A stretch of 64,000 nt of DNA from Faecalibacterium gallinarum (GCF_022180365.1 NZ_BQKV01000098.1:186001-250000); one strand, 5' to 3'; shown: positions 43,070-52,349, numbered from the stretch's first letter. A program made the numbers and translations. Notes: generated from the letters alone by a model not told the origin.

Positions 43070-45313
43070 TTAAACCTGGCGGCCGGCATCGTTGCCGCTG
43101 TGGATGGCCTTGGCGATGTTGAAGGGGGCGGCGCAGTCGCCAATGGTGTAGACCTCGATGCCGCTCAGGCCATCCACCAGAGAGGTGTTTTTCAGCATAT
43201 CCGCGCCGTTCACAATGGCGTCGCAGGCTACCTCGGTGGTCACGCCGGTTTCCATCAGGATGGTGGCCTTGCCGTTTTCGACGGTGACAATCTGAGACTG
43301 GGGATAGACGTTCATGCCCAGCGCATACAGGGCGGTGGTCATCATCCGCATGGCGTGCTGAGACTGCTGCATATCCAGCTCTTCGGCCTTGTTGGGGGTG
43401 ACCATGGTGACGTTTTTCTTGTGGACCACCAGCCACAGTGCAGTGTCGAAGGCCTGGGCGTTGGAGCCGTAGACGATGACATTTTCACCCATATCGGCGG
43501 ACATGAAGTCGTCCAGCTCGATAACCGGGGTCTGGCCGTCGCCGTCGATGGTCAGGGTGTCCCGCAGGCCGCCCACGGCCAGAATGACGGCGTCGGGGTT
43601 AACCTCTTTGATCTTGGCCTGATCCACTTCCACCTCAGTTTCCACCTTGACGCCGGTCAGTTCCAGCTGGCGGATCAGGTATTTTTTGAAGTCCAGCAGA
43701 TTCTCGTGGGGGCCCTTGACGGCGTTGGCAAAGTCCAGCAGCCCGCCCAGGGACTTGTTCTTTTCATAGAGGGTGACGTTGTGGCCGCGGGCCGCCGCGA
43801 TCCGTGCAGCTTCCATGCCGGCGGGGCCGCCGCCGATGACCATGACGTTTTTGGCGACGGGAGCTTTCTCCAGCTCATAGGTGGCGGGGCCGCCCTCCCG
43901 CATGACCCGCTGGGTCAGCGCGTTGACGCGGCAGTAACCCATAGCGGCATTGGCTTCGTTGCTGCCGATGTGGCAGTGGAGGCAGCGGGTGCAGGGGGCG
44001 ATCTCGTCGATCCGGCCTTCCTTCAGCTTGTTGACGTATTCGGTATCCACCGTCAGAGGACGGGTCATGAGGAAGAAGTCTGCCTTGCCGTCCTCCAGCG
44101 CCTGCTCAAAGAGATCGGGTGCGTGGGCGGGATCCATGTAGGTGACAACGCCGCAGGGGATGCTGACGGCCTCTTTGTAGCGTGCGGACACGTTCAGCAG
44201 CATGCCGGCGCCCTGAGTGTCGCCGATCAGCTGGCCCTGCCAGTGCTTCTTGAAGTCGAACTGGTTGCCGAAACCGGTGACGCCCTCGATGCCGTTCAGG
44301 ATAAAGTACAGGTCGCTGGCGAACTGTGCCACATGGTGGCCCAGAGAACCCAGCCGCAGGTGGAGAGAATCTACGCCCGCCTGCTCCAGATACTTGGCCA
44401 TCTCGATGCCCTCTTCCAGGGTGTTAGCCTTGGTCTTGGGGGTGGTCACGGCGCTGTCCAGGGTTGCCATGGTGGGGTTGTTGGCGGTGTTGTCGTTGGC
44501 CTCGATGGCGTTCATCAGGATCTGGACGTTGAAGTCGCTGCCGCAGACATCCTTGATCTTCTGGACCGACTCAGTCAAAAACCGGGTGCGGTCCTCAAAG
44601 GAGTTGCAGCCGTATTCGTCGGTCCGGGTGTTATAGAACCGGGACATGAAGTGTGCGCCGATGTTGAAGCCTGCCGAGTTGATCTCGAAGGCCTTGAAGC
44701 CCAGGTCTTTCAGGGCCTTGGCGGTTTCGGCCAGGTCGTCCTCCAGGGCCTGGATCTCCGCGACGGTCATGGTATTTTCCTGGCCGCCCATGGAGTACCA
44801 CTGGTAGCCCAGGCTCGCGCCGTAGGAGGCGCACTCCTCCACCATTTTCCGGAAGAAGGTTTTGGTCTCTTCGCTCAGGCTCTCACCCTTTTTGATGTTG
44901 AGCATGCTGAGGTTTTCCACATAGATCAGCTCGACGCCGCCCTTGGCAAAGTTGACATAGTACTGCATCAGCTCGTCGGTCAGACCCGCCAGATAGGTGG
45001 CGGAACCGGCCGCAGATTTGACAATGCGGTTGCCGATGGTTACCGAGCCAATGGTCAGGGGAGAGAACAGGGTTTTCAGTTCCTTGGTGTTGGTCTTGTA
45101 GTCGGTTCGCTGGGGGTTGATGTAGGCGGTGTACAGCTTGTTCTGGGTTTCCTGCGTTGCCGTTTCGGTGGCAGCACCGGCGCTGGCCTGGCTGGAAGCC
45201 GCGGTGCTTTCTGCGGCAGAGGGCGCGGAGCAGCCCGCCAGATTGGCGGACAGAAGGCCCAGCGCCGCGGCGGCGCTGCCGGTTTTCAGAAAGTTTCTTC
45301 TGGATAATTTCAT
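43070..45313 (-). CDS. Tat-exported OYE/2-enoate-reductase-type lipoprotein 1
   Basis: A 747-residue exported flavoenzyme. Twin Arg in SRRNFLK (residues 4-10), lipobox LAGC (Cys28), Ala/Ser/Thr linker. Residues ~80-430 form an old-yellow-enzyme TIM barrel for FMN (LFSPLTIGSVTIGNRIVKSA, HFMSRFYNTRTDEYG). Cys441, Cys444, Cys447 and Cys461 (CTRCLHC...C) should bind a 4Fe-4S cluster, and residues ~485-745 form the FAD/NAD(P)-binding part (GGGPAG at 494-499). The layout is that of 2-enoate/2,4-dienoyl-CoA reductases, which are normally cytoplasmic; the export signal is unusual. Probably reduces an activated C=C bond outside the cell. GGAGGAAC lies before the start. Neighbouring LysR at 45571 is divergent. 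Confidence 0.9.
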   Translation of the reverse strand: MKLSRRNFLKTGSAAAALGLLSANLAGCSAPSAAESTAASSQASAGAATETATQETQNKLYTAYINPQRTDYKTNTKELKTLFSPLTIGSVTIGNRIVKSAAGSATYLAGLTDELMQYYVNFAKGGVELIYVENLSMLNIKKGESLSEETKTFFRKMVEECASYGASLGYQWYSMGGQENTMTVAEIQALEDDLAETAKALKDLGFKAFEINSAGFNIGAHFMSRFYNTRTDEYGCNSFEDRTRFLTESVQKIKDVCGSDFNVQILMNAIEANDNTANNPTMATLDSAVTTPKTKANTLEEGIEMAKYLEQAGVDSLHLRLGSLGHHVAQFASDLYFILNGIEGVTGFGNQFDFKKHWQGQLIGDTQGAGMLLNVSARYKEAVSIPCGVVTYMDPAHAPDLFEQALEDGKADFFLMTRPLTVDTEYVNKLKEGRIDEIAPCTRCLHCHIGSNEANAAMGYCRVNALTQRVMREGGPATYELEKAPVAKNVMVIGGGPAGMEAARIAAARGHNVTLYEKNKSLGGLLDFANAVKGPHENLLDFKKYLIRQLELTGVKVETEVEVDQAKIKEVNPDAVILAVGGLRDTLTIDGDGQTPVIELDDFMSADMGENVIVYGSNAQAFDTALWLVVHKKNVTMVTPNKAEELDMQQSQHAMRMMTTALYALGMNVYPQSQIVTVENGKATILMETGVTTEVACDAIVNGADMLKNTSLVDGLSGIEVYTIGDCAAPFNIAKAIHSGNDAGRQV

Positions 45314-45363
45314 GATGTTCCTCCTTGGTTTTGTCGGGAAATTGTGGAAGATGTCTGGTTGTT

Positions 45364-45391
45364 ATTATAGAGTAAAATATTTTTTTAACAA
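45364..45391 (-). promoter_or_regulatory. Predicted promoter of OYE-type lipoprotein 1
   Basis: On the minus strand TTGTTA (45391-45386), 16-bp spacer, TATAAT (45369-45364), 51 bp from the start codon. Confidence 0.6.
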
Positions 45392-45570
45392 GCATTAAAA
45401 ACTTGACAGCCCGCAACCAGTGTTTGCACGGCCTGCGCCCCGGAGCCTTTGAAAGAATCTTTTTGTGGTTATGAATTCTTCTTTCATCCGGATGGACAAA
45501 TGTGTATAATAAAGATAAACTGCCGGAGGGGCCTCCGGAAGGATGTAAAAACAGGACATCGAGGGATTTT

Positions 45571-46473
45571 ATGGACATCAACAATCTGCGGATTTTTTTG
45601 ACGGCCTGCGAAACGCTGAGCTTTACCGAAACGGCAAAAAGGGTGTATCTTTCCCGCCAGGCGGTCTCTCAAACCATCCGCAAACTGGAACATGAGCTGA
45701 ACACAACCCTGTTCTTCAAAAATAAGAATACGTTGTCCCTGACCCCGGCGGGGCAGAAGCTGCAATCAGAGGCTGCCAAGCTGGTGATGCAGTACGACCG
45801 TTTTGAGAACAATATGGCCAGCTATCTCCAGAGCACCGAACAGCGCCTGGAAATCTGGGTGGGGGCAGGGGTAAGGGAAGAGCTGCCTCAGGATATCTTC
45901 ACCAGATTTTCGGCGGCCCACCCCGAAATTCTCCTGACGGTCAAGAGCGGTACCGATGCGGATATTCTGGCCAGAGTGAAAAATGCAGATGGAAAAATCG
46001 GGCTGATCGTTACCACAGAACCCATGATCACCGAGTTTGACCATCATCTGATTCAGCGCAGCGTGCCCTATGTTCTGGTGAATCGCAGCCAACCTCTGTC
46101 CCGAAAACCTTCTGTAACGGTGGATGACCTCCGGGAGCTGCCCATTGTGGGGCACGGGGAGGGATATGAGTTCCACCGCAATTATGTGGCCCTCTGCCTG
46201 CAGCGCGGTTTCACCCCGAAATTTTCCATCATTAGCACCGATCCCCAAATCGCCATTCAGTTGGTCCGGGAGAATCGCAGCGTCAGTTTTGCCCTGGCTT
46301 CCTGCAAACAGCTGATTGACCCGAAAGAAATTGCGATGATCCCCTTTGTCTCCGAAATGCAGGACGGGTGGGGGATTTACAGCATTTCGGACAAATCCCG
46401 CCCCAGTTCCGCAGCCCAGCAGACTTTCACCGAGTACTTGCAGACAAATATTTCTGCCCCGGAGAAAATATAA
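45571..46473 (+). CDS. LysR family transcriptional regulator
   Basis: A 300-residue LysR protein with winged helix (INNLRIFLTACETLSFTETA, YLSRQAVSQTIRKLEHELN) and effector domain. ATG 45571 is chosen from the GAGGG at 45561-45565 and family alignment; the upstream in-frame ATG 45502 would overlap the TATAAT-like box. It diverges from OYE-type protein 1, its probable target. A terminator follows before the chromate genes. Confidence 0.9.
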   Translation: MDINNLRIFLTACETLSFTETAKRVYLSRQAVSQTIRKLEHELNTTLFFKNKNTLSLTPAGQKLQSEAAKLVMQYDRFENNMASYLQSTEQRLEIWVGAGVREELPQDIFTRFSAAHPEILLTVKSGTDADILARVKNADGKIGLIVTTEPMITEFDHHLIQRSVPYVLVNRSQPLSRKPSVTVDDLRELPIVGHGEGYEFHRNYVALCLQRGFTPKFSIISTDPQIAIQLVRENRSVSFALASCKQLIDPKEIAMIPFVSEMQDGWGIYSISDKSRPSSAAQQTFTEYLQTNISAPEKI

Positions 46474-46487
46474 AAGCGCACAAAACA

Positions 46488-46537
46488 AAAACCCTCTGGC
46501 TGGGCCCGGCAAATCGGGGGACAGTCAGAGGGTTTTT
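46488..46537. terminator. Bidirectional terminator between LysR and chromate transporter genes
   Basis: AAAACCCTCTG and CAGAGGGTTTTT arms with inner CTG/CAG pairing. Confidence 0.88.
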
Positions 46538-46571
46538 CATGGGGAGAAAACTTGCTTCAAGCGTAAATGGC

Positions 46572-47141
46572 TCAAAGGATGGCGGGCAGCGCCAGATTGA
46601 GGCAAAGGCCGGCCACGCCGCAGAGGCACATGGTCAAGATGGGATTCCACTTGAACTTATGCAGCACCACAAAGGCGACAAGGAAACTGCAGCCGCCGAT
46701 CCAGTCCACCTGCTCGAGGGAGGGGGCAGCGCCGTTGAACAGCACCATGGACAGGATGGAGAGACCGGCGCCCAGGATCAGGGCCACCACCACGGGCCGC
46801 AGACAGGAGAGGATGTTCTGCAACAGGGAGATGTCCTTGTACTTGTTGTACACATAGGCCAGGAGAGAAACCAGGAACAAGGCGGGTGTGATGCAGCCCA
46901 GAGTGGCTACCAGTGCCCCCGGAATGCCCGCGATCCGGATCCCTACAAAGGTGGCCGAGTTCACAGCGATGGGGCCGGGGGTCATCTCGGCAATGGTAAT
47001 CAGGTCGGTGAATTCCTGTAAGGTCAGCCAGGGGTGAAGCTCCACCACCTGGTTCTGGATCAGGGGCATGGCCGCATAGCCGCCCCCGATGCTGAACAGC
47101 CCGATCTGCAAAAAGCTGATAAAAAGCTGAAGATAAATCAT
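46572..47141 (-). CDS. Chromate transporter, second half-size subunit
   Basis: A 189-residue ChrA-family half transporter with about five helices and the family patches GLFSIGGGYAAMPLIQNQVV, EFTDLITIAEMTPGPIAVNS and ATFVGIRIAGIPGALVAT. Long-chain ChrA proteins fuse two such halves. Its start overlaps the upstream half by 4 bp (47138-47141). The pair would exchange chromate or sulfate for another anion; in Clostridia the real substrate is uncertain. Confidence 0.92.
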   Translation of the reverse strand: MIYLQLFISFLQIGLFSIGGGYAAMPLIQNQVVELHPWLTLQEFTDLITIAEMTPGPIAVNSATFVGIRIAGIPGALVATLGCITPALFLVSLLAYVYNKYKDISLLQNILSCLRPVVVALILGAGLSILSMVLFNGAAPSLEQVDWIGGCSFLVAFVVLHKFKWNPILTMCLCGVAGLCLNLALPAIL

Positions 47142-47725
47142 TTTTTGGCCGCCTTTCTCTGCTGGAACAGGGCGCGCACGACGCCAAAGGCCGCCGCAAC
47201 TAGGATGATGAGGATCACATTGACGTCAAAGAAGAAGTTGGCCACAAAGGCTGCCGCCATTAGGGCGATATAAACCGCCGACTTGGTTTTGACGACAGCG
47301 CCGCCCAGGCCGCAGACAACGTCCAGGATCACCGCAGCCACACCGGCCTGCATGCCCTTGAGCACCAGAGCCACATAGGGGTTGGTGGCAAAGGCCGCAT
47401 AGAAAAAGGAGATGATCGAGAGAATGACCATGGGGGGGATAATGGTTCCCACTACGGCCACCACCATGCCGGGCAGCCCGGCGACCCGCCAGCCCACCAG
47501 GATGGCGGCGTTCACAGCAATGGCGCCGGGAGAAGACTGAGCCAGAGCGGCCATATCCAGCATTTCGGCTTCAGTGATCCAGTGCAGCTGGTCTACAAAT
47601 TTCCGCTTCATAAAGGTGACGATGACAAAACCGCCGCCGAAGGTAAAGGCGCTGATGTACAGCGTGCTGAAGAATAAAGCGCGCAGCTTTTGTTTGGGGC
47701 TGAGCGCAGGGGATTGCTGATCCAT
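47138..47725 (-). CDS. Chromate transporter, first half-size subunit
   Basis: A 195-residue ChrA half with patches TFGGGFVIVTFMKRKFVDQL, MAALAQSSPGAIAVNAAILV and GLPGMVVAVVGT. It pairs with the downstream half by overlapping stop and start codons, so both are made together. GGAGGC precedes ATG 47725. Divergent from a LysR gene at 47850. Confidence 0.92.
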   Translation of the reverse strand: MDQQSPALSPKQKLRALFFSTLYISAFTFGGGFVIVTFMKRKFVDQLHWITEAEMLDMAALAQSSPGAIAVNAAILVGWRVAGLPGMVVAVVGTIIPPMVILSIISFFYAAFATNPYVALVLKGMQAGVAAVILDVVCGLGGAVVKTKSAVYIALMAAAFVANFFFDVNVILIILVAAAFGVVRALFQQRKAAKK

Positions 47726-47791
47726 GGGGGAGCCTCCTTTTTCTCACACAAAAGTTTCCTTGACTATATAATACCACTTGTTTTACTATAT

Positions 47792-47808
47792 ATAAAATGA
47801 TATTTTAT
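47792..47808. promoter_or_regulatory. Palindromic site between chromate and LysR genes
   Basis: ATAAAAT-N3-ATTTTAT, a perfect inverted repeat in an AT-rich 125-bp divergent gap; fits a LysR-type recognition site. Confidence 0.5.
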
Positions 47809-47849
47809 TATAAAGATCATGCTATTTTTGCATGGAAGGAGGGCGGCTT

Positions 47850-48758
47850 GTGACGCTGCGTCATCTTGAGATTTTTATACAGGTCTACCGTGCCCGGAAC
47901 ATCACCCATGCAGCAGAGGAACTCCACATGACCCAGCCGGCGGTGACCCGTGCGGTGCAGGAGCTGGAGCGGTATTACGATGTGCGGCTGTTTGAGCGGA
48001 TGCACCGGCGGCTTTACCCGACCCCGGCGGCCCAGCAGCTGTATCCCCAGGCGCTCCATCTGCTGGATAATTTTGCCCGGATTGAGACGGATCTGCATAG
48101 CCAGGGGACCGCCGGGCCGCTGCGGGTGGGGGCTACGGTGACCCTGGGGGCGCTGGTACTGCCCGGGCTGGTGCGGCGGTTTTCCGATGCGCACCCTGGC
48201 ACCGCGGTCACCGTTACGGTGGCGAACGGCGGAACCATTGCCGCCGAGCTCTGTGACAACCGGCTGGATCTGGCCCTGCTGGAAGGTCAGGTCCCCACGC
48301 CCGAATTGCAGGCGGAAGCCATTGGCGGCGATCGGCTCTGCGCCCTGTTTGCCCCCACAGACCCTCTGGCCAGTCAGCCCCAGCTCACCTTGGAACAGCT
48401 GTCGGCCTGCCCGCTCCTGGTGCGGGAAGAGGGCAGCACCGCCCGCGCCATTCTGAACACCACAATGGCCCTTTATGATCTGCCTCTCCGCCCCGCCTGG
48501 GAGAGCGTCAGCAGCGACGCGCTGCTGCTGGCGGCGGCTCAGGGGCTGGGGGTGGCCGTCCTGCCCGAAGAAGCCGCCGCGCCCCTGGTGCGGGCCGGGC
48601 GCTTGTGCCAGCGGGATATTGTGGACGCACCTCTCCGGCGGCAGTGGACGGTGGCTTGGCATCGGGAAAAATACCTGACGCCTCTTATGCAGGAGTTTTT
48701 GGCCCTCTGCCGCACCATTGGGGAGACTGCCGCCCCTCAGCCGCCGGTTAGCTCATAG
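47850..48758 (+). CDS. LysR family transcriptional regulator of the chromate operon
   Basis: A 302-residue LysR protein: winged helix (TLRHLEIFIQVYRARNITHA, HMTQPAVTRAVQELERYYD), then effector domain. GTG 47850 is the likely start because AAGGAGGG (47836-47843) lies directly before it and inside the longer ATG 47832 frame. Divergent from the chromate pair, which it probably controls. Its 3' end overlaps the next LysR gene by 6 bp, tail to tail. Confidence 0.9.
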   Translation: MTLRHLEIFIQVYRARNITHAAEELHMTQPAVTRAVQELERYYDVRLFERMHRRLYPTPAAQQLYPQALHLLDNFARIETDLHSQGTAGPLRVGATVTLGALVLPGLVRRFSDAHPGTAVTVTVANGGTIAAELCDNRLDLALLEGQVPTPELQAEAIGGDRLCALFAPTDPLASQPQLTLEQLSACPLLVREEGSTARAILNTTMALYDLPLRPAWESVSSDALLLAAAQGLGVAVLPEEAAAPLVRAGRLCQRDIVDAPLRRQWTVAWHREKYLTPLMQEFLALCRTIGETAAPQPPVSS

Positions 48759-49448
48759 TTTCGGAGGGGACTCCTCGTATTGCCGAAGGATGGAGAGAAT
48801 GGGTTTGGCCAGTTTCCGGCCGGATTTATAGGCCAAATAGTGGTAAAAAATAAAGTCCTCGTTGGGGAACCGCCGGGCGTCCAGGCCTTTCATGTTCCGG
48901 GATAGGCAAAAATTCTTGCCGGCGATCAGGATTCCTTCATTTTGCCGGACCCGTTCCACTCCTTGATCAAAGTTTCCGTGGTAGATTTTGTAGTCCGGCT
49001 GAAACCCCAGATAATGCTCGATCTGTTCCATGGCCTGCTGGGGCCAGGAATCAAACTGGGAGATCAAAATGCGCTGCTGGCGCAAATCCTCCGCTGTAAG
49101 GGGATCGCGCTGCATCGCCTGGTTCTGATTGCTGAACAGGATGTACGCCGGCTCCATCGAAACCAGTTTTTTCACTAAGGGCGGGTTGGCTCTGCCGTCG
49201 ATGGTGACGGCCAGATCCAGCTCTTCCTGCTCCAGCATCTGCCGGGCGGGTGCCTCCAATTTTTGGGCGTAGCGGGTCAACTCGACCCCTTTGGTGCTGC
49301 GGATGAACAGGGAAACCCCCAGTTCTTCTTCCAGCTCGTGGATCTGTTTGGACAGCGCCTGCTGGGAGAGGTGGATCGCCTTTGCAGCGTGTGAAATGTT
49401 GCGGTATTTGCAGATGGCCAGAAAATATTGGATCTGTCTGAATTCCAT
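48753..49448 (-). CDS. Short LysR family regulator lacking part of the effector domain
   Basis: A 231-residue protein. The LysR winged helix is intact (EFRQIQYFLAICKYRNISHA, HLSQQALSKQIHELEEELG). After ELTRYAQKLEAPARQMLEQ the sequence goes directly to ELDLAVTIDGR, which in normal LysR proteins lies ~60-70 residues further on. The first part of effector lobe 1 is therefore missing in frame; the remainder continues normally to the C-terminus. It may be a constitutive or inactive regulator. ATG 49448 has GAGGTG. It lies between the chromate LysR and OYE-type protein 2, which would be its target. Confidence 0.85.
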   Translation of the reverse strand: MEFRQIQYFLAICKYRNISHAAKAIHLSQQALSKQIHELEEELGVSLFIRSTKGVELTRYAQKLEAPARQMLEQEELDLAVTIDGRANPPLVKKLVSMEPAYILFSNQNQAMQRDPLTAEDLRQQRILISQFDSWPQQAMEQIEHYLGFQPDYKIYHGNFDQGVERVRQNEGILIAGKNFCLSRNMKGLDARRFPNEDFIFYHYLAYKSGRKLAKPILSILRQYEESPPKL

Positions 49449-49481
49449 GGGGCACCTCGCAGTTAAAGGCGCTTGTAAAAG

Positions 49482-49528
49482 AAGAATCGGTGTACAAAGA
49501 AGATCGTGTTCTCTGTACACCGATTCTT
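49482..49528. repeat. 15-bp perfect inverted repeat upstream of the short LysR gene
   Basis: AAGAATCGGTGTACA (49482-49496) and TGTACACCGATTCTT (49514-49528) with a 17-bp spacer. It lies between OYE-type protein 2 and the LysR start. No T-run follows on the minus strand, so operator or structured leader is more likely than terminator. Confidence 0.8.
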
Positions 49529-49596
49529 TACGTTAGTTTATCATATCCCCGGGTGCTTTTCAAACCGGTTTCGCCCTGTGGGGAGCCTTTAATGGC

Positions 49597-52254
49597 TTAC
49601 GGCATCAAGCCGGCCTGGCGCAGACAATCGTTCAGCGCCGTGGAGACTGCATTGCTGGTGACGGTTGCGCCGGACACCGAATCCACTGCGCCCTTTTCCA
49701 GGATCTGGCTGGCGAACTGTTCGCCCAGACCACGGCCGATGTCGGCGGTCTCGTTGGAAGTATCTACCAGGGCTTTGACGATCTTGCCGTCCTCCACCTG
49801 GATCGAGACGGTCACGTCGCCGATGCCGGTAGAGGTGGCGGAATAGACGTTTTCGCCGGTCAGGTTTTGCTGGGTGCTGGACTGTGCGCTGCCGATCCGC
49901 CGGGCAATGATATTGGCCCGGGCGGTAGCGTTGGCGATGGTGCTGGCGGCGTAGCAGTTGCCCACTGCGTAGACATCATCACAGGCAGTCTGTGCTTCCT
50001 CAAACAGGGCGCGGTTGTTCTGCTCCGGCATGGCATTGATCACCGTGACGTCCGAGATGGTTTTGGTGATCCTGTACTGGGTGTCGAAGGTCACGCTGTC
50101 CGAGGTGATCTCGTGAATGTTGGCGTTATGGTAGACCTTGACGCCCTGGGCATACAGCCAGGATTTGCCCATTTCTCTGGGCCAGGTGGCGCCGTTCATG
50201 TAGAACTGGGACTCGGGGCCGGGGTTCAGGATCGTGACCTTTTTCTTGTGTTTGCACAGATAGATGGCAATCTCGCAGGCCTGGAACTGGGCGCCCACCA
50301 GGACCACTTCGTCGGTCAGATCCAGGCTGCCGGTGACCTCCAGCTCTTCCAGCAGGTCGTTCATGTTCATGACAGAGCCAGCCGAGATCAGATCGCTCAG
50401 AGGGTCCGGCGTGCTGCCCACTGCAACCACGACGGTATCCGGCTTTTCGCTGGCGATAAAAGCGGCGTCTACCTTTTTGCCGGTGACCACCGTAACCTTC
50501 TGCTTGTCCAACTGATGCTCCAGATATTCCAGGTGGTCCATAATACGCTCGTGGCTGCCCTTCAGGGTCTGGAGAGCCGGCAGCCGTCCGCCCAGACGGT
50601 TCTTTTCCTCATAGAGGGTCACCTGATGGCCGCGCTCGGCGGCAATTCGTGCCGCCTCCATGCCGGCCGGGCCACCGCCGATGACCATAACGTTCCGGGG
50701 CGTTTCTGCGGGCAGGGGATCGTAACCTTCGGGCATATCCTCGGTAAAAGCCCGGGACAGAGCCGGGTTGACCCGGCAGTACATGGGGGTGCCCATGTCA
50801 ATGGGGGACACAAAACAGGTCATGCAGTGGGTGCAGGGGGCCACATCCTCCCGGCGGCCCTCCTTTAATTTCTGGGGCAGGAAGAAATCTGCCATCAGGG
50901 GGCGGGTCATCAGCAGGAAATCCAGCTTGCCCTCGGCGATGGCGTTGTCCAGCAGATCGGGGGCCATCCGGGGGTCCATGCTGCCCACCGCGCCCACGGG
51001 GATGGAAACATTCTTCTTGATCTTGGCGGCTACTTCGATCAGAGCGCCGATGCCGTCGTACTGGCCCAGGACCTCGGGCATATGTTTGCCGTACTGGATG
51101 CAGCTGCCGTAGCCGGTATAGCCGTGGTCGGGAATGTGCAGAACATCCGGCATAAAGCCGCCGCAGTGGTGGCCGTAGGCTTCCGACCGGATGTGCAGGC
51201 TGCTGGCGCCGGCCTTCTCGAAGAGTTTGGCAAATTCGATGGCCTCGTCCACCGTGGTGCACTCGGCGTTTTTGCCCAGATCCACAATATCTTCCTCAAT
51301 GCCGCTGTAAAGGATCTGGATGATGAAGTCACTGCCCACCCGTTTGCGGATGCCTTCGATGATCTCGCAGACGATGCGGCAGCGGTTTTCGATGCTCTCG
51401 CCGCTGTACTGGTCGGTGCGCTCCTTGTTGATGCGCCGGGACAGATAAGTGGAGAAATAATGGTTGCAGGAGCAGTTGATTTCAACGCCGTCAAACCCGG
51501 CTTTGTAATATCGCTCTGCGCCGTCGATGAACTGCTGGATCTCGGTCTGGACTTCTTCGGTGGTCTGCATCCGGCCGGAGCTGAAACTGCTCTCCAGGTT
51601 GTATTTCTCGGTGATGGTGGAGGAAGCGCCCGTGAGCATGGTCATGTCGTACATCTGGGCGATGATCGGGGTGTCCACAGCGTGCATGGCGTCGGCAACG
51701 GCCTTGTGGCCGGGAATGCCCTCGTCGGTGGAAATGTCCAGGGACACCATGTTCAGTGCGGCGCCCTCCGGTTTGCCGGGGATATTGGGCATGGCCCCGC
51801 CCTCTGTGCCGGACATAGAGGGGGCGGGGATCACCGAGGAGGATTCAAAGCAGACCATGCCCACGCCGCCTTCGCCAAAGCGGGTGTAGTAGCTCAGAGC
51901 CTCATCGTCCGGCCAGAGGGTGGAGGTCTTCTGCATCTCCGAGCCGGCCGCGCTCTTGACGATACGGTTTTTCAGGGTGACGCCGCCGATCTTCAGCGGG
52001 GAGAAAATGTGGGAATAATCGGTGGTATATTTTGTAAAGCTGGTGTCCTGCGGATTGAGAACACTGCCCACCGTCCATTCCTCACTGGTTGTTGTGACAG
52101 CGGCGCCTCCCGAGGCAGCCGTCGATTCAGAAGCAGCAGCGGAGGCGGCCTCGCTGGCGGCGCTGTTGGAACAGCCGCTCAGGATACCGACGGATGCGGC
52201 GCCGGCGATCCCGATGGCGGCCCCTTTCATAAAGTTTCTTCTGGATAGATCCAT
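49597..52254 (-). CDS. Tat-exported OYE-type lipoprotein 2 with C-terminal FMN_bind domain
   Basis: An 885-residue exported flavoenzyme. Twin Arg in SRRNFMK (4-10), lipobox LSGC (Cys28), Ala/Ser linker. An OYE TIM barrel follows (IFSPLKIGGVTLKNRIVKSA, YLSRRINKERTDQYSG), then a 4Fe-4S motif (CTHCMTC and a fourth Cys in MYCRVNPA), then an FAD/NAD(P) region (MVIGGGPAGMEAARIAAERG). A domain absent from OYE-type protein 1 ends the protein: an FMN_bind domain from ~795 with flavinylation motif DSVSGAT (858-864, Thr864). It thus merges a 2-enoate-reductase core with the covalent-FMN wire of the fumarate-reductase-like enzymes. Probable role: respiratory reduction of an enoate or similar compound at the cell surface. 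Confidence 0.9.
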   Translation of the reverse strand: MDLSRRNFMKGAAIGIAGAASVGILSGCSNSAASEAASAAASESTAASGGAAVTTTSEEWTVGSVLNPQDTSFTKYTTDYSHIFSPLKIGGVTLKNRIVKSAAGSEMQKTSTLWPDDEALSYYTRFGEGGVGMVCFESSSVIPAPSMSGTEGGAMPNIPGKPEGAALNMVSLDISTDEGIPGHKAVADAMHAVDTPIIAQMYDMTMLTGASSTITEKYNLESSFSSGRMQTTEEVQTEIQQFIDGAERYYKAGFDGVEINCSCNHYFSTYLSRRINKERTDQYSGESIENRCRIVCEIIEGIRKRVGSDFIIQILYSGIEEDIVDLGKNAECTTVDEAIEFAKLFEKAGASSLHIRSEAYGHHCGGFMPDVLHIPDHGYTGYGSCIQYGKHMPEVLGQYDGIGALIEVAAKIKKNVSIPVGAVGSMDPRMAPDLLDNAIAEGKLDFLLMTRPLMADFFLPQKLKEGRREDVAPCTHCMTCFVSPIDMGTPMYCRVNPALSRAFTEDMPEGYDPLPAETPRNVMVIGGGPAGMEAARIAAERGHQVTLYEEKNRLGGRLPALQTLKGSHERIMDHLEYLEHQLDKQKVTVVTGKKVDAAFIASEKPDTVVVAVGSTPDPLSDLISAGSVMNMNDLLEELEVTGSLDLTDEVVLVGAQFQACEIAIYLCKHKKKVTILNPGPESQFYMNGATWPREMGKSWLYAQGVKVYHNANIHEITSDSVTFDTQYRITKTISDVTVINAMPEQNNRALFEEAQTACDDVYAVGNCYAASTIANATARANIIARRIGSAQSSTQQNLTGENVYSATSTGIGDVTVSIQVEDGKIVKALVDTSNETADIGRGLGEQFASQILEKGAVDSVSGATVTSNAVSTALNDCLRQAGLMP

Positions 52255-52349
52255 GATTTTCCCCTTCCTTAGTTTCGGGCGATTGGACAGAAAGAAGTGA
52301 TGGACTTCTTTCTGCGTGTTATCACACCATGCAGCACAGGCGCCCGGAT

